Positions 1 through 9,498 of a stretch of 64,000 bases of DNA are shown here, piece by piece (the first letter of the stretch is position 1; every line of letters starts with the position of its first letter). The notes under the pieces are model-generated. The model saw only the letters and a program-made list of their open reading frames with translations. It ran no database searches and was not told the origin of the DNA. Origin of the DNA: Paragemmobacter amnigenus (GTDB lineage Bacteria > Pseudomonadota > Alphaproteobacteria > Rhodobacterales > Rhodobacteraceae); the NCBI RefSeq assembly GCF_009908265.2, contig NZ_JAAATX020000011.1, positions 1 through 64,000 of the forward strand, read 5' to 3'. Position numbers and translations under genes: made by a program.

Positions 1-2
1 TG

Positions 3-2012
3 CTGCTGCCGCAGGACGGCGTGGTGGACGGCACGGCCGCGGGCGACGCGATGGGCCCAGGCTACACCGACGCGCAGGGCGACCAGATCGACGACGCGGC
101 CAGCCCGAACGACGTGATCGACGCGGGTGGCGGCAATGACACGGTCGATGCCGGCCAGGGCGACGACACGGTGACGGGCGGCGCGGGCGATGACGGGATC
201 ACGGGCAATGCCGGTGATGACAGTGTCGAAGGCGGTTCCGGCAATGACACCTTGTCAGGCGATACCGGCAATGACTTCCTGACGGGGAATATCGGCAACG
301 ATGTTCTGGATGGCGGGGCGGACAATGACACGCTGTTCGGCGGTCAGGACAACGACCGGTTGACGGGCGGCACGGGCGATGACTCGCTGCAGGGCAACCC
401 GGGGGATGACACGCTGTCGGGCGGCGAGGGCAATGACACGCTGTCGGGCGGCGAGAACAACGACACCCTGAATGGCGAGGGCGGCAATGACAGCCTGCTG
501 GGCGGGGATGGCCGCGATCTGGCCGATGGCGGGGAGGGTGATGATGTCATCAATACCCGCTCCACGCAGGCGACGCCCGATGTGGCCGGCGGGGCGTCTG
601 ACAGCGATCCGAACGACGACCGTGACACGATCTTTGGCGGGGGCGGGAATGACACCATCCTTGCCGGGGATGATGCGGACAGCATCTTTGGCGGGGATGG
701 CAATGACTCGATCGACGGCGGGGTCGACAACGACACCATCGACGGCGGGGCGGATGACGATGTCATTCTGGGTGACGAGGGTCGGGATTCGATCCTTGGC
801 GGGCTGGGCAACGACCTGCTGTTCGGCGGTGTTGCGGGGCCGACCGGAGAGATCGTCAATGCGGGCGGGGTTGATCCGCTGCCGTCGAACAATGCCGACA
901 CGCTGGACGGCGGGGCGGGCGATGACACGATCTTCGGCTATGACGACAATGACTCGCTTGTCGGCGGGGATGGGTCGGACGTGCTGGACGGCGGCATCGA
1001 CGACGACACGCTGTCGGGCGGGGCTGACAATGACACGCTGTCGGGTGGTCAGGGCCGCGACTCGCTGATCGGCGGGGAAGGGGCGGATGTGCTGATCGGC
1101 GGGGCCGATGCGGACCGGTTCGTGGTCAGCGGTGCCGACACCATCACCGACTTCAACACGACCGAAGGCATCCAGGGCACGCCGGGGGCATCGAACCTCG
1201 ACAACGACTTCGTCGATCTGTCGGGCTTCTATAACGATACGACACTGGCTGCCTGGAATGCGGTTGCCGGCAACCCGAAATACGACAACCCGCTGGAATG
1301 GATGAAGGCGGACCAGGCGGATGGCGAGCTGCAATCTGCCGGTGGCCTGCGGATCCAGAACGGCGGGGTGGCGGTGGCCGCCGACCAGTTCAGCATCGAG
1401 AATACGGGGATCATCTGCTTTGTCCGCGGCACGCGGGTCACCACGGCAGATGGCGAACGGGGGATCGAGGAGCTGGTGGCGGGCGATCTGGTCAAGACGC
1501 GGGACCATGGCTATCAGCCCATCCGCTGGATCGGGTCGACCGTGGTTCCGGCAACGGGCCGTCTGGCACCCATCGTCTTCGAGGTGGGGGCGATCGGCAA
1601 TGCGCGGCGGCTGAAGGTCAGCCCGCAGCACCGCATGTTGCTGGGCGGCTGGCAGGCGGAACTGCTGTTCGACGAGCCGGAGGTTCTGGTGGCGGCGAAG
1701 ATGATGGTCAACGACACGACCATCCGGCCCGAAGAGGGCGGCGAGGTGGAATATTTCCACATGCTCTTCGACGCGCACGAGATCGTCTATGCCGAGGGCG
1801 CGGCGTCGGAATCCTTCCATCCCGGACATCAGGGCTGGGGCGCGCTGGCCGAGGAGGCACGGGAGGAGATCCTGACGCTCTTCCCGATGCTGGAGGGGCA
1901 GCGGTTCGAAGCCTATGGCCCGAGCGCGCGGCGCAGCCTGACGGCGGCCGAGGCACGGGTGGTGATGGAGCTGATCCGGACCGATACCGGATCGGTGGAG
2001 GCCGCCGAATAA
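3..2012 (+). CDS. RTX-repeat protein with C-terminal Hint domain, 5' truncated by window edge
   Basis: Secreted calcium-binding repeat protein whose N-terminus lies outside the window. The frame is open from base 3. The first GTG, at 21, is an internal valine, because the sequence around it (DGVVDGT) matches two internal stretches of the next large gene. Glycine/aspartate nonapeptides of GGxGxDxUx type fill roughly bases 130-1120 and should form Ca2+-binding beta-rolls. A linker follows, then a Hint_2-type module starting at Cys (base 1416; CFVRGTRVTT, then GDLVKTRDHG and SPQHRMLL) that runs to about base 1830. Hint modules of this kind are common at the ends of alphaproteobacterial RTX proteins. 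Whether this one self-cleaves is unknown. No type I secretion genes are present in the window. A terminator follows at 2035-2064. Confidence 0.9.
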   Translation: MLPQDGVVDGTAAGDAMGPGYTDAQGDQIDDAASPNDVIDAGGGNDTVDAGQGDDTVTGGAGDDGITGNAGDDSVEGGSGNDTLSGDTGNDFLTGNIGNDVLDGGADNDTLFGGQDNDRLTGGTGDDSLQGNPGDDTLSGGEGNDTLSGGENNDTLNGEGGNDSLLGGDGRDLADGGEGDDVINTRSTQATPDVAGGASDSDPNDDRDTIFGGGGNDTILAGDDADSIFGGDGNDSIDGGVDNDTIDGGADDDVILGDEGRDSILGGLGNDLLFGGVAGPTGEIVNAGGVDPLPSNNADTLDGGAGDDTIFGYDDNDSLVGGDGSDVLDGGIDDDTLSGGADNDTLSGGQGRDSLIGGEGADVLIGGADADRFVVSGADTITDFNTTEGIQGTPGASNLDNDFVDLSGFYNDTTLAAWNAVAGNPKYDNPLEWMKADQADGELQSAGGLRIQNGGVAVAADQFSIENTGIICFVRGTRVTTADGERGIEELVAGDLVKTRDHGYQPIRWIGSTVVPATGRLAPIVFEVGAIGNARRLKVSPQHRMLLGGWQAELLFDEPEVLVAAKMMVNDTTIRPEEGGEVEYFHMLFDAHEIVYAEGAASESFHPGHQGWGALAEEAREEILTLFPMLEGQRFEAYGPSARRSLTAAEARVVMELIRTDTGSVEAAE

Positions 2013-2034
2013 CCGGCGCAACCGGTGACAGGGC

Positions 2035-2064
2035 AAAGCGGCGGCCGAAAGGTCGCCGCTTTTT
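2035..2064 (+). terminator. Rho-independent terminator of the first RTX gene
   Basis: A 9-bp stem (2038-2046 with 2051-2059, one G-T wobble) closes a GAAA tetraloop and is followed by a run of five T. The AAA before the stem can pair with part of the T run. It lies 23 bases after the stop codon of the RTX-Hint gene. Confidence 0.85.
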
Positions 2065-2901
2065 GCTTGGGGTGGCGGGATTCGGGTTGGTACGGCCCGG
2101 TGATAACCAATGCGCGAGTGCCGTTTCCCGATGCAATCCAAGGTCGATTTCCGGCTGTCGCGGGCGTGAATGGCGGATGGGGCCCTGTGTGCCGCGAAAA
2201 CGGTGGAGTCAGGCATACGTCAGTGCGAGTTCGCGTCCGGTGCCTGAGCCGCGTCGTGAAGTCGCGTTCGCGCCGTCAGGCCGGCATCGGCGAAAACGCC
2301 GGATGGGGAATGCGTCTTTTTGCATGGGCCGCCCATGCCTTTGCGACATCGCACCTGCGGGGGGCGTGAAATTGGATTAACCAATGGGCAGGCGTGTGGG
2401 TGCGGATCATATCCGGTCCTTCGCTCCGGTCGGCAAGGTGGCGGTTCCTGCGGGACTGTTGGCGGCGGGTCGGGGCAAGGAATGGCCCGATGCGCGGTGT
2501 GTATCTGTGTGAGTGACCTGTCCCATGTGGCCATCCCCGCGATGCCCCCATCCTGCGCTTTGCGGCAGCGGCCTGTCGGCCCTGTGTGGCGCGGCCTGCG
2601 TGGACAGTTTGTGCGGTGACGGTTCCGGCCTGTGCGGCCAGCAGGAGAGGCCGCTGCAGGGAGTGGGCCTTGTGAGTGGTACGAGTGAGAGGGCGCTTAC
2701 GGCAGGGGGGCCCGGGATGAGTATGCACGGTGCGGCGCGGTCTTTCTGGCCAGACCGCGCCCGCCACGCCTGCCGTAGCATCCGAAATACAGTCCGGTCG
2801 GCCCGTTCCGGTGTCCGACCCATTCATTCCGCCCTGCGGGGGCGGCAACAACCGCAAGCGGCTTGGGGCTTCTTGCAGGCAACACCACGGGGAAGAGCAG
2901 A
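2065..2901. other. Gene-poor intergenic stretch upstream of the large RTX gene
   Basis: About 840 bases without a convincing gene. Open frames exist on both strands, but their predicted peptides are rich in Arg, Pro and Cys and look like GC-driven chance frames. Visible structures are a 10-bp perfect hairpin at 2734-2761 without a T run, and TTAACCAAT at 2377-2385, which resembles a CtrA half-site. The promoter of the downstream genes presumably lies here. I see no repeat or insertion sequence. Confidence 0.6.
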
Positions 2902-3000
2902 ATGTCCAATATCCAGTTTCCGGCCGCATTTGACGGCATGGCGATCGTAGGCTCCGCACAGGCGGGCGGCGCCCTGATTTCCGTCCGGGCGGGGGTGTAA
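2902..3000 (+). CDS. Possible 32-residue leader or small protein
   Basis: ATG at 2902, preceded by a purine-rich GGGGAAGAGCAG that could serve as a ribosome binding site, and TAA ending at 3000. The stop lies four bases before the ATG of the 1551-residue RTX gene, so the two could be translationally coupled. The peptide begins MSNIQFPAAFDGMA and is mildly hydrophobic with many Gly and Ala. It has no family that I recognise. It could be a leader peptide, a microprotein, or a remnant of a longer N-terminus. Nothing but position and the plausible ribosome binding site supports it. Confidence 0.35.
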   Translation: MSNIQFPAAFDGMAIVGSAQAGGALISVRAGV

Positions 3001-3004
3001 GACC

Positions 3005-6000
3005 ATGGCGACGATCACCATCACCGGCAGCACCTCCGGCTCCGTCTACGTCCAGAACGGCGACATCGTCATCATCGATCCCAGCGCCTATGGCACCTAC
3101 ACGCTCTATGCGCCGGCGGGGTCCGTCTATGATGTCTTCATCAACCAGAACCTGCCGAACTCCATCACCTTCTTCACCGCGCTGAACACCACCGCCAATG
3201 CGCATTTCGCGCCGGGCGTGTCGGCCTACAACCTCGATTGGGGCGGGGTGTCGGGCTATGGCGGGACCGAGGTCGTCCAGACCGGGGACGGGTTCCGCAT
3301 CACGAATGGCGGCGGCTATTCGATGGGCGCGCAGAGCGACACGCTGATCCTTGGCCAGAACAACTATGTCGACAACCAGATCTGGATGGGCGACGGGCAG
3401 GATACGCTGGTCATCGGGGCGAACAGCACCGTACGCGGGCAGATCAACACGCAGGGCGGCAATGGCGACGTGATCCGCATCGGGTCGGGAAGCACCGTCG
3501 ACAGCATCAACCTTGGCGCGTCGGCGGATCTGGCGATCGGGTCGAATGTCACGGTCAACGGCTATATCTACACGGGCACCAGCGCGACCGCCGGCGACCG
3601 GGTCACGCTGGGCGACAACACGACTGTGCGGCATTACATCGACCTGAACGCGGGCAACGACACGCTGGATATCGGGGACGGATCGACCGTCGTCTATTCC
3701 ATCACCGCCGACGAGGGCGAGGATGTGCTGACGATCGGCGACTCGGTCCGGATCACGGATTACATCGATCTGGGCGCGGGCAATGACGTGCTGACCATCG
3801 GGGATAACGTGACCGTCGATGACGGCCATTATGGCGAGATCTATGGCGGGGCCGGCAATGACAGCATCACCATCGGGGATGAGGCTGACCTTGGCGCCTA
3901 TGCCTGGGTCTATGCCGGCACGGGCAATGATACGCTGAACCTCGGGGTCTACAATTTCGCCAATGCGGGCGAATTCAACGGCGAGGGCGGGACGGATACG
4001 CTGAACCTGACCGAAGGGTTCGGGGTGTCGGCGCAGGAAATCCGCGACATCCTGAGCGCGCGCGGATGGCGCGACGCGGATGGCGATGGTGTCTACGAGG
4101 TCGCGGGGAGCAGCTTCAGGATCGGGAACAGCTGGTTTCACAGCTGGGAGCGGGTGGCGGTCGCGGCCAGTCCCGACGGTGTCGTCAACGGCACGACGGG
4201 GGCGGATGTCATCGGGATCGGCTATGTGGACGCGCAGGGCGATCAGGTCGACGGGACCGATGGCCTTGACGATGTGATCATCGCCGGAGCGGGAAGCGAT
4301 CTGGTCGATGGCGGTCTGGGCAATGACACGGTCTTTGGCGGATCGGGCAACGATACGGTGTCGGGCGGTGACGGCGATGATGTGATCCGCGGCGACGGGA
4401 TGGAGCCGGGCGGACAGGTCCGCTTGCCGCTGGTCACGCTGACCAATACCGACAACCTGCAGGACAGCCACCAGACCGAGGCTTTCGCCAGCCGCGCGGT
4501 GGAGCTGGTCCGGCTGGCCGATGGCCGGTTGGTGATGGTCACGTCGGAAAACTGCACATCGACCGATGGAATCGCGCTTTACGAGATCGACGGGAACCCG
4601 GCATCGGCTACCTTTGGGCGGATCATCAATCCGGTCGGGTCGGGACTGACCAATCCCGATGGCGGCGCGGCGGCCGATCTGACGGGCAAGATCAGCCAGT
4701 TGCAGTTTTCGGCCGCCGGTGCGGGATTTGACAATATCCAGAGCATGGAAGCCGTCACCCTGCCGACGGGCGAGACCTATGTCTTCACGGCGGATGTTTC
4801 GACCGCGACCATCGGCATCGCGCGGATCTGGCCGAACGGGGCGCTGACCGAGGGGCCGTCGCTGACCGATACGGTGCGTCTGGATGCGGTGCAGAGCCTG
4901 TCGGTGGTCAATGTCGGCGGGCAGCCGATCCTGCTGGCCTATGCGGGCGGCTGTTCGGACGGGTTGCTGAGCTATGCGATCAACCCCGCGACCGGCGCGC
5001 TGACGCTGCTGGACCGCGAGGTGGATGGCAACGGGCTGGGCGAGAATTTCCTTGCGGGCGGTTCGGGCGAGGCACCGTCCTTCGTCGAAGGCTTCACCAA
5101 CAGCGCGGGGCAGAGCTTCGTTCTGGTCGCTGGAAATGACGGGTGGCAGAACGGCATCTCGCTTTGGACGATCGACGCGGCGGGGCAGTTCACCTTCCAG
5201 AATGCGCGGGGGGATGATCAGAACGGGGCGGGCGAGACGGACCCGCAGGGCAACAGGCTGGGGCGCGATCTGGTCGATCCGGTCTGCTCGCAGACGGGTC
5301 TGGACGACACGGCGGCGGCGGTCTGGGCGGAAATCGGGGGCAGGACCTATGTCTTTGTCGGCGGGAATGATGACGATGTGTCGATCTTCCGCGTCGATCC
5401 GGATGCCCGCAACGATGGCACCTTCGATCTGACGCTGGTCGGCCATGTGGACAACGTGCTGTGCGACATCAGCGCGCTGATGTTCATCCCGTCGGGTGAC
5501 AGCGGTACGCTGGTCATCGGGGGCGAGCAGAGCGAGCTGCGCTATTTCGCGGTTGCGGTGAACGCGGTGACGGGCGTGGTGACGCTGGATGTGGCGGGCA
5601 GCCGCATCGTGGATGACGCGCATGAACCGGGGGCGGAGCTTTGGGATTCCGAAGATCTGGCCTATCTGGACGGGGTTCTCGTCTCGGCCTCGGACAATGA
5701 TCACGGGGTGGCGGTCCTGACGGCCAGCCCCGGCTTTGCGGCGGGCTCCGGCATGGTCGAGGGCGCGGCGGGGGATGATGCGCTGTCTGGCGGGGCGGGC
5801 AATGACCTGCTGATCGGCGGCGGGGGGCGTGACACGCTGACCGGTGGCGAGGGTGCCGATACGCTGGAAGGTGGCGCGGGGGATGACGACCTGCTGCTCG
5901 GGGCGGGGGATGTGGCGCTTGGCGGCGGCGGGGATGACGAATTCCGCTTTGACCGGTCGGTCGGCGGCACTGCGGGCATTACCGTCGTGGGCGGCGAGAC

Positions 6001-7660
6001 GGCGGAAGAGGCCGTGGTCGACGCGACCAACAATCCGGCGGGCCGGATCGGTGATGTGCTGGACCTGCGCGATATCGGTCCGGTGACGGTCAGCTATACC
6101 AATGGCGATCCGGCGACCGAGTCGGGCGTTGCGACCTATGTGAACGATGCGGGCCAGACGGTGGTGATCACCTTCTCGGAGATCGAGACGGTGCTGACCA
6201 GCGGCGACGGTGTGGTCGATGGCACGGCGGGTGGCGACCTGATGGGGCCGGGCTTTGCCGATCTGCAGGGTGACCAGATTGACGGGACCGACGGCGATGA
6301 TGATGTCATCGCATCGGGCGCTGGTGACGATACGGTCGATGCGGGTCTTGGTGACGACCTTGTGCGCGCTGGCGACGGCGACGATGCTGTCTTTGGCAAT
6401 CCGGGCAATGACAGTCTGCTGGGCGAGGATGGCAGCGACAGTCTGGATGGCGGCGTGGGCGATGACAGTCTGGACGGCGGCGCGGGAGCGGACAGCCTGT
6501 CTGGCGGAGAGGGGGCCGATACCCTGTCCGGTGGCGATGCCGACGACTGGATGTCGGGCGGCGAGGGCAATGATCTGGCCTTTGGCGGCGAGGGCGCGGA
6601 TGTCATCGACGGCGATGCAGGCGACGATGAAATGCGCGGCGACGGCGGCGATGACGTGATCCGGGGCGGCGCGGGGGACGACCTGCTGCTTGGCGGTGAG
6701 GGCGGCGACACGATGGAAGGCGGCGAGGGTTCCGACATCCTGTCCGGCGAGGAGGGATCGGATCAGCTGATCCTTGGCGAGGGCGACGATCTGGCTTTTG
6801 GCGGGGCGGGTGACGACTCGGCGCTGGCCGAGGCGGGCAATGACACCGTCTTTGGCGGCGAGGGGGCGGATTTCGTATCCGGCGGCGCGGGCGATGACGT
6901 GATCGACACGCGCAGCGCGACGGAAACGGCCGACACGTTCTCGGTCGACTTCGGCGGGCCGGATGCCGACCAGTTCGACGACGCCGATCTGGCCTTCGGG
7001 GATGATGGCGACGACCTGATCCTGACCGGCGATGACGCCGATCAGGTGTTCGGCGGTGCGGGGCAGGACACGATCTATTCCGGCTTCGACGGCGATCTCG
7101 TGCTGGGCGAAGGGGGGGACGACATCATCGTGGCAGGCGAGGGCGCGGACATCGTCGATGGCGGGGATGGGGCGGACCTGATCTATGGCGGGGTCGGCCC
7201 GGGCGAGGTGGAGTTCGGCGCGGATGACGCGGTCGACATCGCCCCCGGCAATGATGCCGACTTCCTTGCAGGCGGGGCGGGCAACGACACGATCTTCGGT
7301 GGTGACGATGCCGACTTCCTGTCCGGTGGCGAAGGCGACGACCTGCTGTTCGGCGGTCTGGATGCCGATACGATCGAGGGCGGAACGGGTGACGACATCG
7401 CCACCGGCGGGGCGGGCGCGGATGTGTTCATCTTTGTCGCGGGCGGGAATCTGACGGTCATCGACTTCGAGGACGGCGATATGCTCCAGCTGGGCGGGTT
7501 CTTCTCGGACCTTGCCGAACTGCTGGTGGATTTCGGTGATGACGGGGTCATCAACCAGTCGGTCGGCGACTTCTCGGACAATGTGGCGATGGACGGCAGC
7601 CTGACACTGATCGGCGCCACCGAAGCGATGCTGACGGTCGACACGACGGGCTTGTTCTGA
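3005..7660 (+). CDS. Giant RTX-repeat protein with embedded beta-propeller-like domain
   Basis: 1551 residues, very acidic and Cys-poor; a probable secreted or cell-surface protein. Residues 1-390 are beta-rich with loose xGNDxLxIGDxx repeats. A module DGVVNGT...DAQGDQVDGTDG starts near residue 391, followed by a few RTX nonapeptides. Residues about 472-908 are free of RTX repeats and resemble a seven-bladed, lactonase/YncE-like propeller (repeated 'xxYxFVGGND', 'LLAYAGG' strands). Dense RTX nonapeptides then fill residues 915-980 and 1080-1480, and the protein ends in a short beta tail (LTVIDFEDGD). It has no Hint domain, unlike its neighbour at the left edge. The start ATG follows the small ORF by four bases. 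Function as adhesin, S-layer or matrix protein is inferred only. The TadG-like gene follows about 60 bases downstream. Confidence 0.88.
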   Translation: MATITITGSTSGSVYVQNGDIVIIDPSAYGTYTLYAPAGSVYDVFINQNLPNSITFFTALNTTANAHFAPGVSAYNLDWGGVSGYGGTEVVQTGDGFRITNGGGYSMGAQSDTLILGQNNYVDNQIWMGDGQDTLVIGANSTVRGQINTQGGNGDVIRIGSGSTVDSINLGASADLAIGSNVTVNGYIYTGTSATAGDRVTLGDNTTVRHYIDLNAGNDTLDIGDGSTVVYSITADEGEDVLTIGDSVRITDYIDLGAGNDVLTIGDNVTVDDGHYGEIYGGAGNDSITIGDEADLGAYAWVYAGTGNDTLNLGVYNFANAGEFNGEGGTDTLNLTEGFGVSAQEIRDILSARGWRDADGDGVYEVAGSSFRIGNSWFHSWERVAVAASPDGVVNGTTGADVIGIGYVDAQGDQVDGTDGLDDVIIAGAGSDLVDGGLGNDTVFGGSGNDTVSGGDGDDVIRGDGMEPGGQVRLPLVTLTNTDNLQDSHQTEAFASRAVELVRLADGRLVMVTSENCTSTDGIALYEIDGNPASATFGRIINPVGSGLTNPDGGAAADLTGKISQLQFSAAGAGFDNIQSMEAVTLPTGETYVFTADVSTATIGIARIWPNGALTEGPSLTDTVRLDAVQSLSVVNVGGQPILLAYAGGCSDGLLSYAINPATGALTLLDREVDGNGLGENFLAGGSGEAPSFVEGFTNSAGQSFVLVAGNDGWQNGISLWTIDAAGQFTFQNARGDDQNGAGETDPQGNRLGRDLVDPVCSQTGLDDTAAAVWAEIGGRTYVFVGGNDDDVSIFRVDPDARNDGTFDLTLVGHVDNVLCDISALMFIPSGDSGTLVIGGEQSELRYFAVAVNAVTGVVTLDVAGSRIVDDAHEPGAELWDSEDLAYLDGVLVSASDNDHGVAVLTASPGFAAGSGMVEGAAGDDALSGGAGNDLLIGGGGRDTLTGGEGADTLEGGAGDDDLLLGAGDVALGGGGDDEFRFDRSVGGTAGITVVGGETAEEAVVDATNNPAGRIGDVLDLRDIGPVTVSYTNGDPATESGVATYVNDAGQTVVITFSEIETVLTSGDGVVDGTAGGDLMGPGFADLQGDQIDGTDGDDDVIASGAGDDTVDAGLGDDLVRAGDGDDAVFGNPGNDSLLGEDGSDSLDGGVGDDSLDGGAGADSLSGGEGADTLSGGDADDWMSGGEGNDLAFGGEGADVIDGDAGDDEMRGDGGDDVIRGGAGDDLLLGGEGGDTMEGGEGSDILSGEEGSDQLILGEGDDLAFGGAGDDSALAEAGNDTVFGGEGADFVSGGAGDDVIDTRSATETADTFSVDFGGPDADQFDDADLAFGDDGDDLILTGDDADQVFGGAGQDTIYSGFDGDLVLGEGGDDIIVAGEGADIVDGGDGADLIYGGVGPGEVEFGADDAVDIAPGNDADFLAGGAGNDTIFGGDDADFLSGGEGDDLLFGGLDADTIEGGTGDDIATGGAGADVFIFVAGGNLTVIDFEDGDMLQLGGFFSDLAELLVDFGDDGVINQSVGDFSDNVAMDGSLTLIGATEAMLTVDTTGLF

Positions 7661-7719
7661 TCAGGCCATCGTGTAACCTTGCGCAAGTGCAGGTGGTTTT
7701 TGGTGTGCGAGTGAACGGA

Positions 7720-9498
7720 ATGCGTGCGCTCCTGAGCAGCGAGCGTGGGGGGATCATGCCCCTCACCCTCTTTCTTGCGACGGCGATCATTCTGGCCGGA
7801 GCCTTTGCCATCAACAATGTCAGGGCAGAGCAGAAACGGTCTGTCATGCAGTCGGTGCTGGATATCTGCACGCTGAACGCGGCGTCGCAGCGGCAGAGCG
7901 TGGCACCCGATGTGGTGTTCTATGACTGTCTGGACAAGCACCGCTTCGAGGGGACGATCACCAGTTTCCGCGCCGTGACGGGACGCCGGAAAAGCGTGAC
8001 GGCCACGGCTGAAGCGACGATGGATGCGTTCTTCCTGCAGGACCGCGAGACCTATACGCTTGTCGCGGCCTCGGAGGCGGCGGAAGAGCGGACGAACCTT
8101 GAAATCGTGCTTGCGCTGGACGTTTCGGCGTCGCTGCTGACCACCACCGCGAACGGTCTGCTGCCGATCAACGAATTGAAGGCCGCCGCCAACCAGTTCG
8201 TCGAGACGATGCTGGCCGAGGATACGGGTGCCAATATCAGGATCACGCTGGTGCCCTATAATTCCGCGGTCAATCTGGGGGCCGATCTGGCAGGGCGGTT
8301 CAACCTGAACGGCGGACCCGGAAACCTGATGAACGGGACCACGCGGATCGGGCCGGATGTGACGCAGATGCGCTGTCCGCTGTTGCCCGGATCGGTCTAC
8401 AACAGGTTGGACCTGTCCCCGACAGAGCCGCTGGGAATGCACCCCTTTGTCGACATGCTGGGTGGTACGCGGCAGATCATCACGCATCTGGCCTATACGG
8501 ACGCCAGTTTCGCGGCCGCGACATTGCAGGAGAATCTGTGCAGCTTCTTCCGCCTTGCCCCGTCGCCCGCCACGGACAATGTGGTGCGGCTGCCGGATCA
8601 GGTCTATCCCGACGGGGCGGGGGTGGTTCCCCCCGTGCCCACGACACCCCAGGAGCGCATCGCGCTTTTGCAGGGGCGGATTTCGGGACTGCGGACCACG
8701 GGCGAAACGTCGATCAATCAGGGGATGCGCTGGGCGCTGGCCTTTCTGGACCCTGCGATGCGTCCGGTTTTCGACGCCTATCGCAGCGCGAACCGGATGC
8801 CTGAAACGACGGCGGGTTTTCCGATGGATTACACCGATCCGTCCGCGATCAAGGTTGTCGTGCTGATGTCGGACGGCACCAACCGGAGCGAGTCGCGGAT
8901 GCGCCCCGAATATCTGGCCGGACCGTCGCCCTTCTGGATGGGCAATGACGGCAACATCTCGTGGCACAATCCGGCGCGGGTGGGCAACCAGTACTGGGTG
9001 CCGCATCTGCCCGCGCCGACCGGATCGCCCGCAGGTACGGGAGCGGGGCAGTGGCGGGCCGTACCGTGGCAGAATGCCACCAATACCGGCACCCCTGCGC
9101 GGCGGATGGATTATACCGAGGTGTGGCGGCGGATGAAGCTGACCTATGTCGCGTGGCATTTCCACGCGCGGTCGCTGACGCAGGTTCCGACGACCAACAC
9201 GGCGGCGAACACGACGCGGGTCAATGCCTATATTGCGGCGCTGGCCGAATACATGCCGCCGGAAATCGGTATCTCGGCGTCGACCAAGGATACCGAATTG
9301 CAGACCGCCTGCAATCTGGCGCGGGCCCGCGGTATCTATGTCTATACCATCCTGTTCAACACGGGGACGACGACATCCGAGACGCTGCGTACCTGTGCCA
9401 GATCGGAGAGTTTCGCCTATCCGGCAACGCCGGAAGATATCGCGGCGGCGTTTTCGCAGATCGCGCTGCATATCTCGACCTTGCAGCTGACCGAATGA
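7720..9498 (+). CDS. TadG-like pilus-associated protein with von Willebrand A domain (copy 1)
   Basis: About 592 residues. A short basic N-terminus (MRALLSSERGG) precedes one hydrophobic helix (PLTLFLATAIILAGAFA), the usual TadG/TadE pseudopilin-like anchor. The bulk is a vWA domain: the MIDAS motif DVSAS is near residue 134, and a second metal-site strand VVLMSDGTN follows later. Several paired Cys suggest an extracytoplasmic location. The start is uncertain: GTG at 7687, 7705 or 7711 would add up to 11 residues, and a GGTGG ribosome binding site near 7692 suits 7705. The gene overlaps the next by ATGA. Its paralogue is at 18056-19723. Role in pilus or adhesin display is inferred from the Tad family. 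Confidence 0.85.
   Translation: MRALLSSERGGIMPLTLFLATAIILAGAFAINNVRAEQKRSVMQSVLDICTLNAASQRQSVAPDVVFYDCLDKHRFEGTITSFRAVTGRRKSVTATAEATMDAFFLQDRETYTLVAASEAAEERTNLEIVLALDVSASLLTTTANGLLPINELKAAANQFVETMLAEDTGANIRITLVPYNSAVNLGADLAGRFNLNGGPGNLMNGTTRIGPDVTQMRCPLLPGSVYNRLDLSPTEPLGMHPFVDMLGGTRQIITHLAYTDASFAAATLQENLCSFFRLAPSPATDNVVRLPDQVYPDGAGVVPPVPTTPQERIALLQGRISGLRTTGETSINQGMRWALAFLDPAMRPVFDAYRSANRMPETTAGFPMDYTDPSAIKVVVLMSDGTNRSESRMRPEYLAGPSPFWMGNDGNISWHNPARVGNQYWVPHLPAPTGSPAGTGAGQWRAVPWQNATNTGTPARRMDYTEVWRRMKLTYVAWHFHARSLTQVPTTNTAANTTRVNAYIAALAEYMPPEIGISASTKDTELQTACNLARARGIYVYTILFNTGTTTSETLRTCARSESFAYPATPEDIAAAFSQIALHISTLQLTE

Noticed and set aside
21-23. GTG as the start of the first RTX gene
   Set aside because: The frame is open to the window edge and the valine lies inside a module repeated in the neighbouring gene, so the real start is upstream of the window.
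130-1120. Repeated DNA resembling a CRISPR or minisatellite array
   Set aside because: The repetition follows the 27-base period of RTX nonapeptide codons in an open frame; there are no spacers or conserved repeats at DNA level.
255-2216. 653-codon minus-strand frame
   Set aside because: Antisense shadow of the first RTX gene; repeat-derived composition only.
2276-5704. 1142-codon open frame on the minus strand
   Set aside because: It lies antisense to the RTX gene and its upstream gap. Its composition (Arg, Asp, Ile, His repeats) is that of a reversed RTX coding sequence, and no family motif or ribosome binding site is seen.
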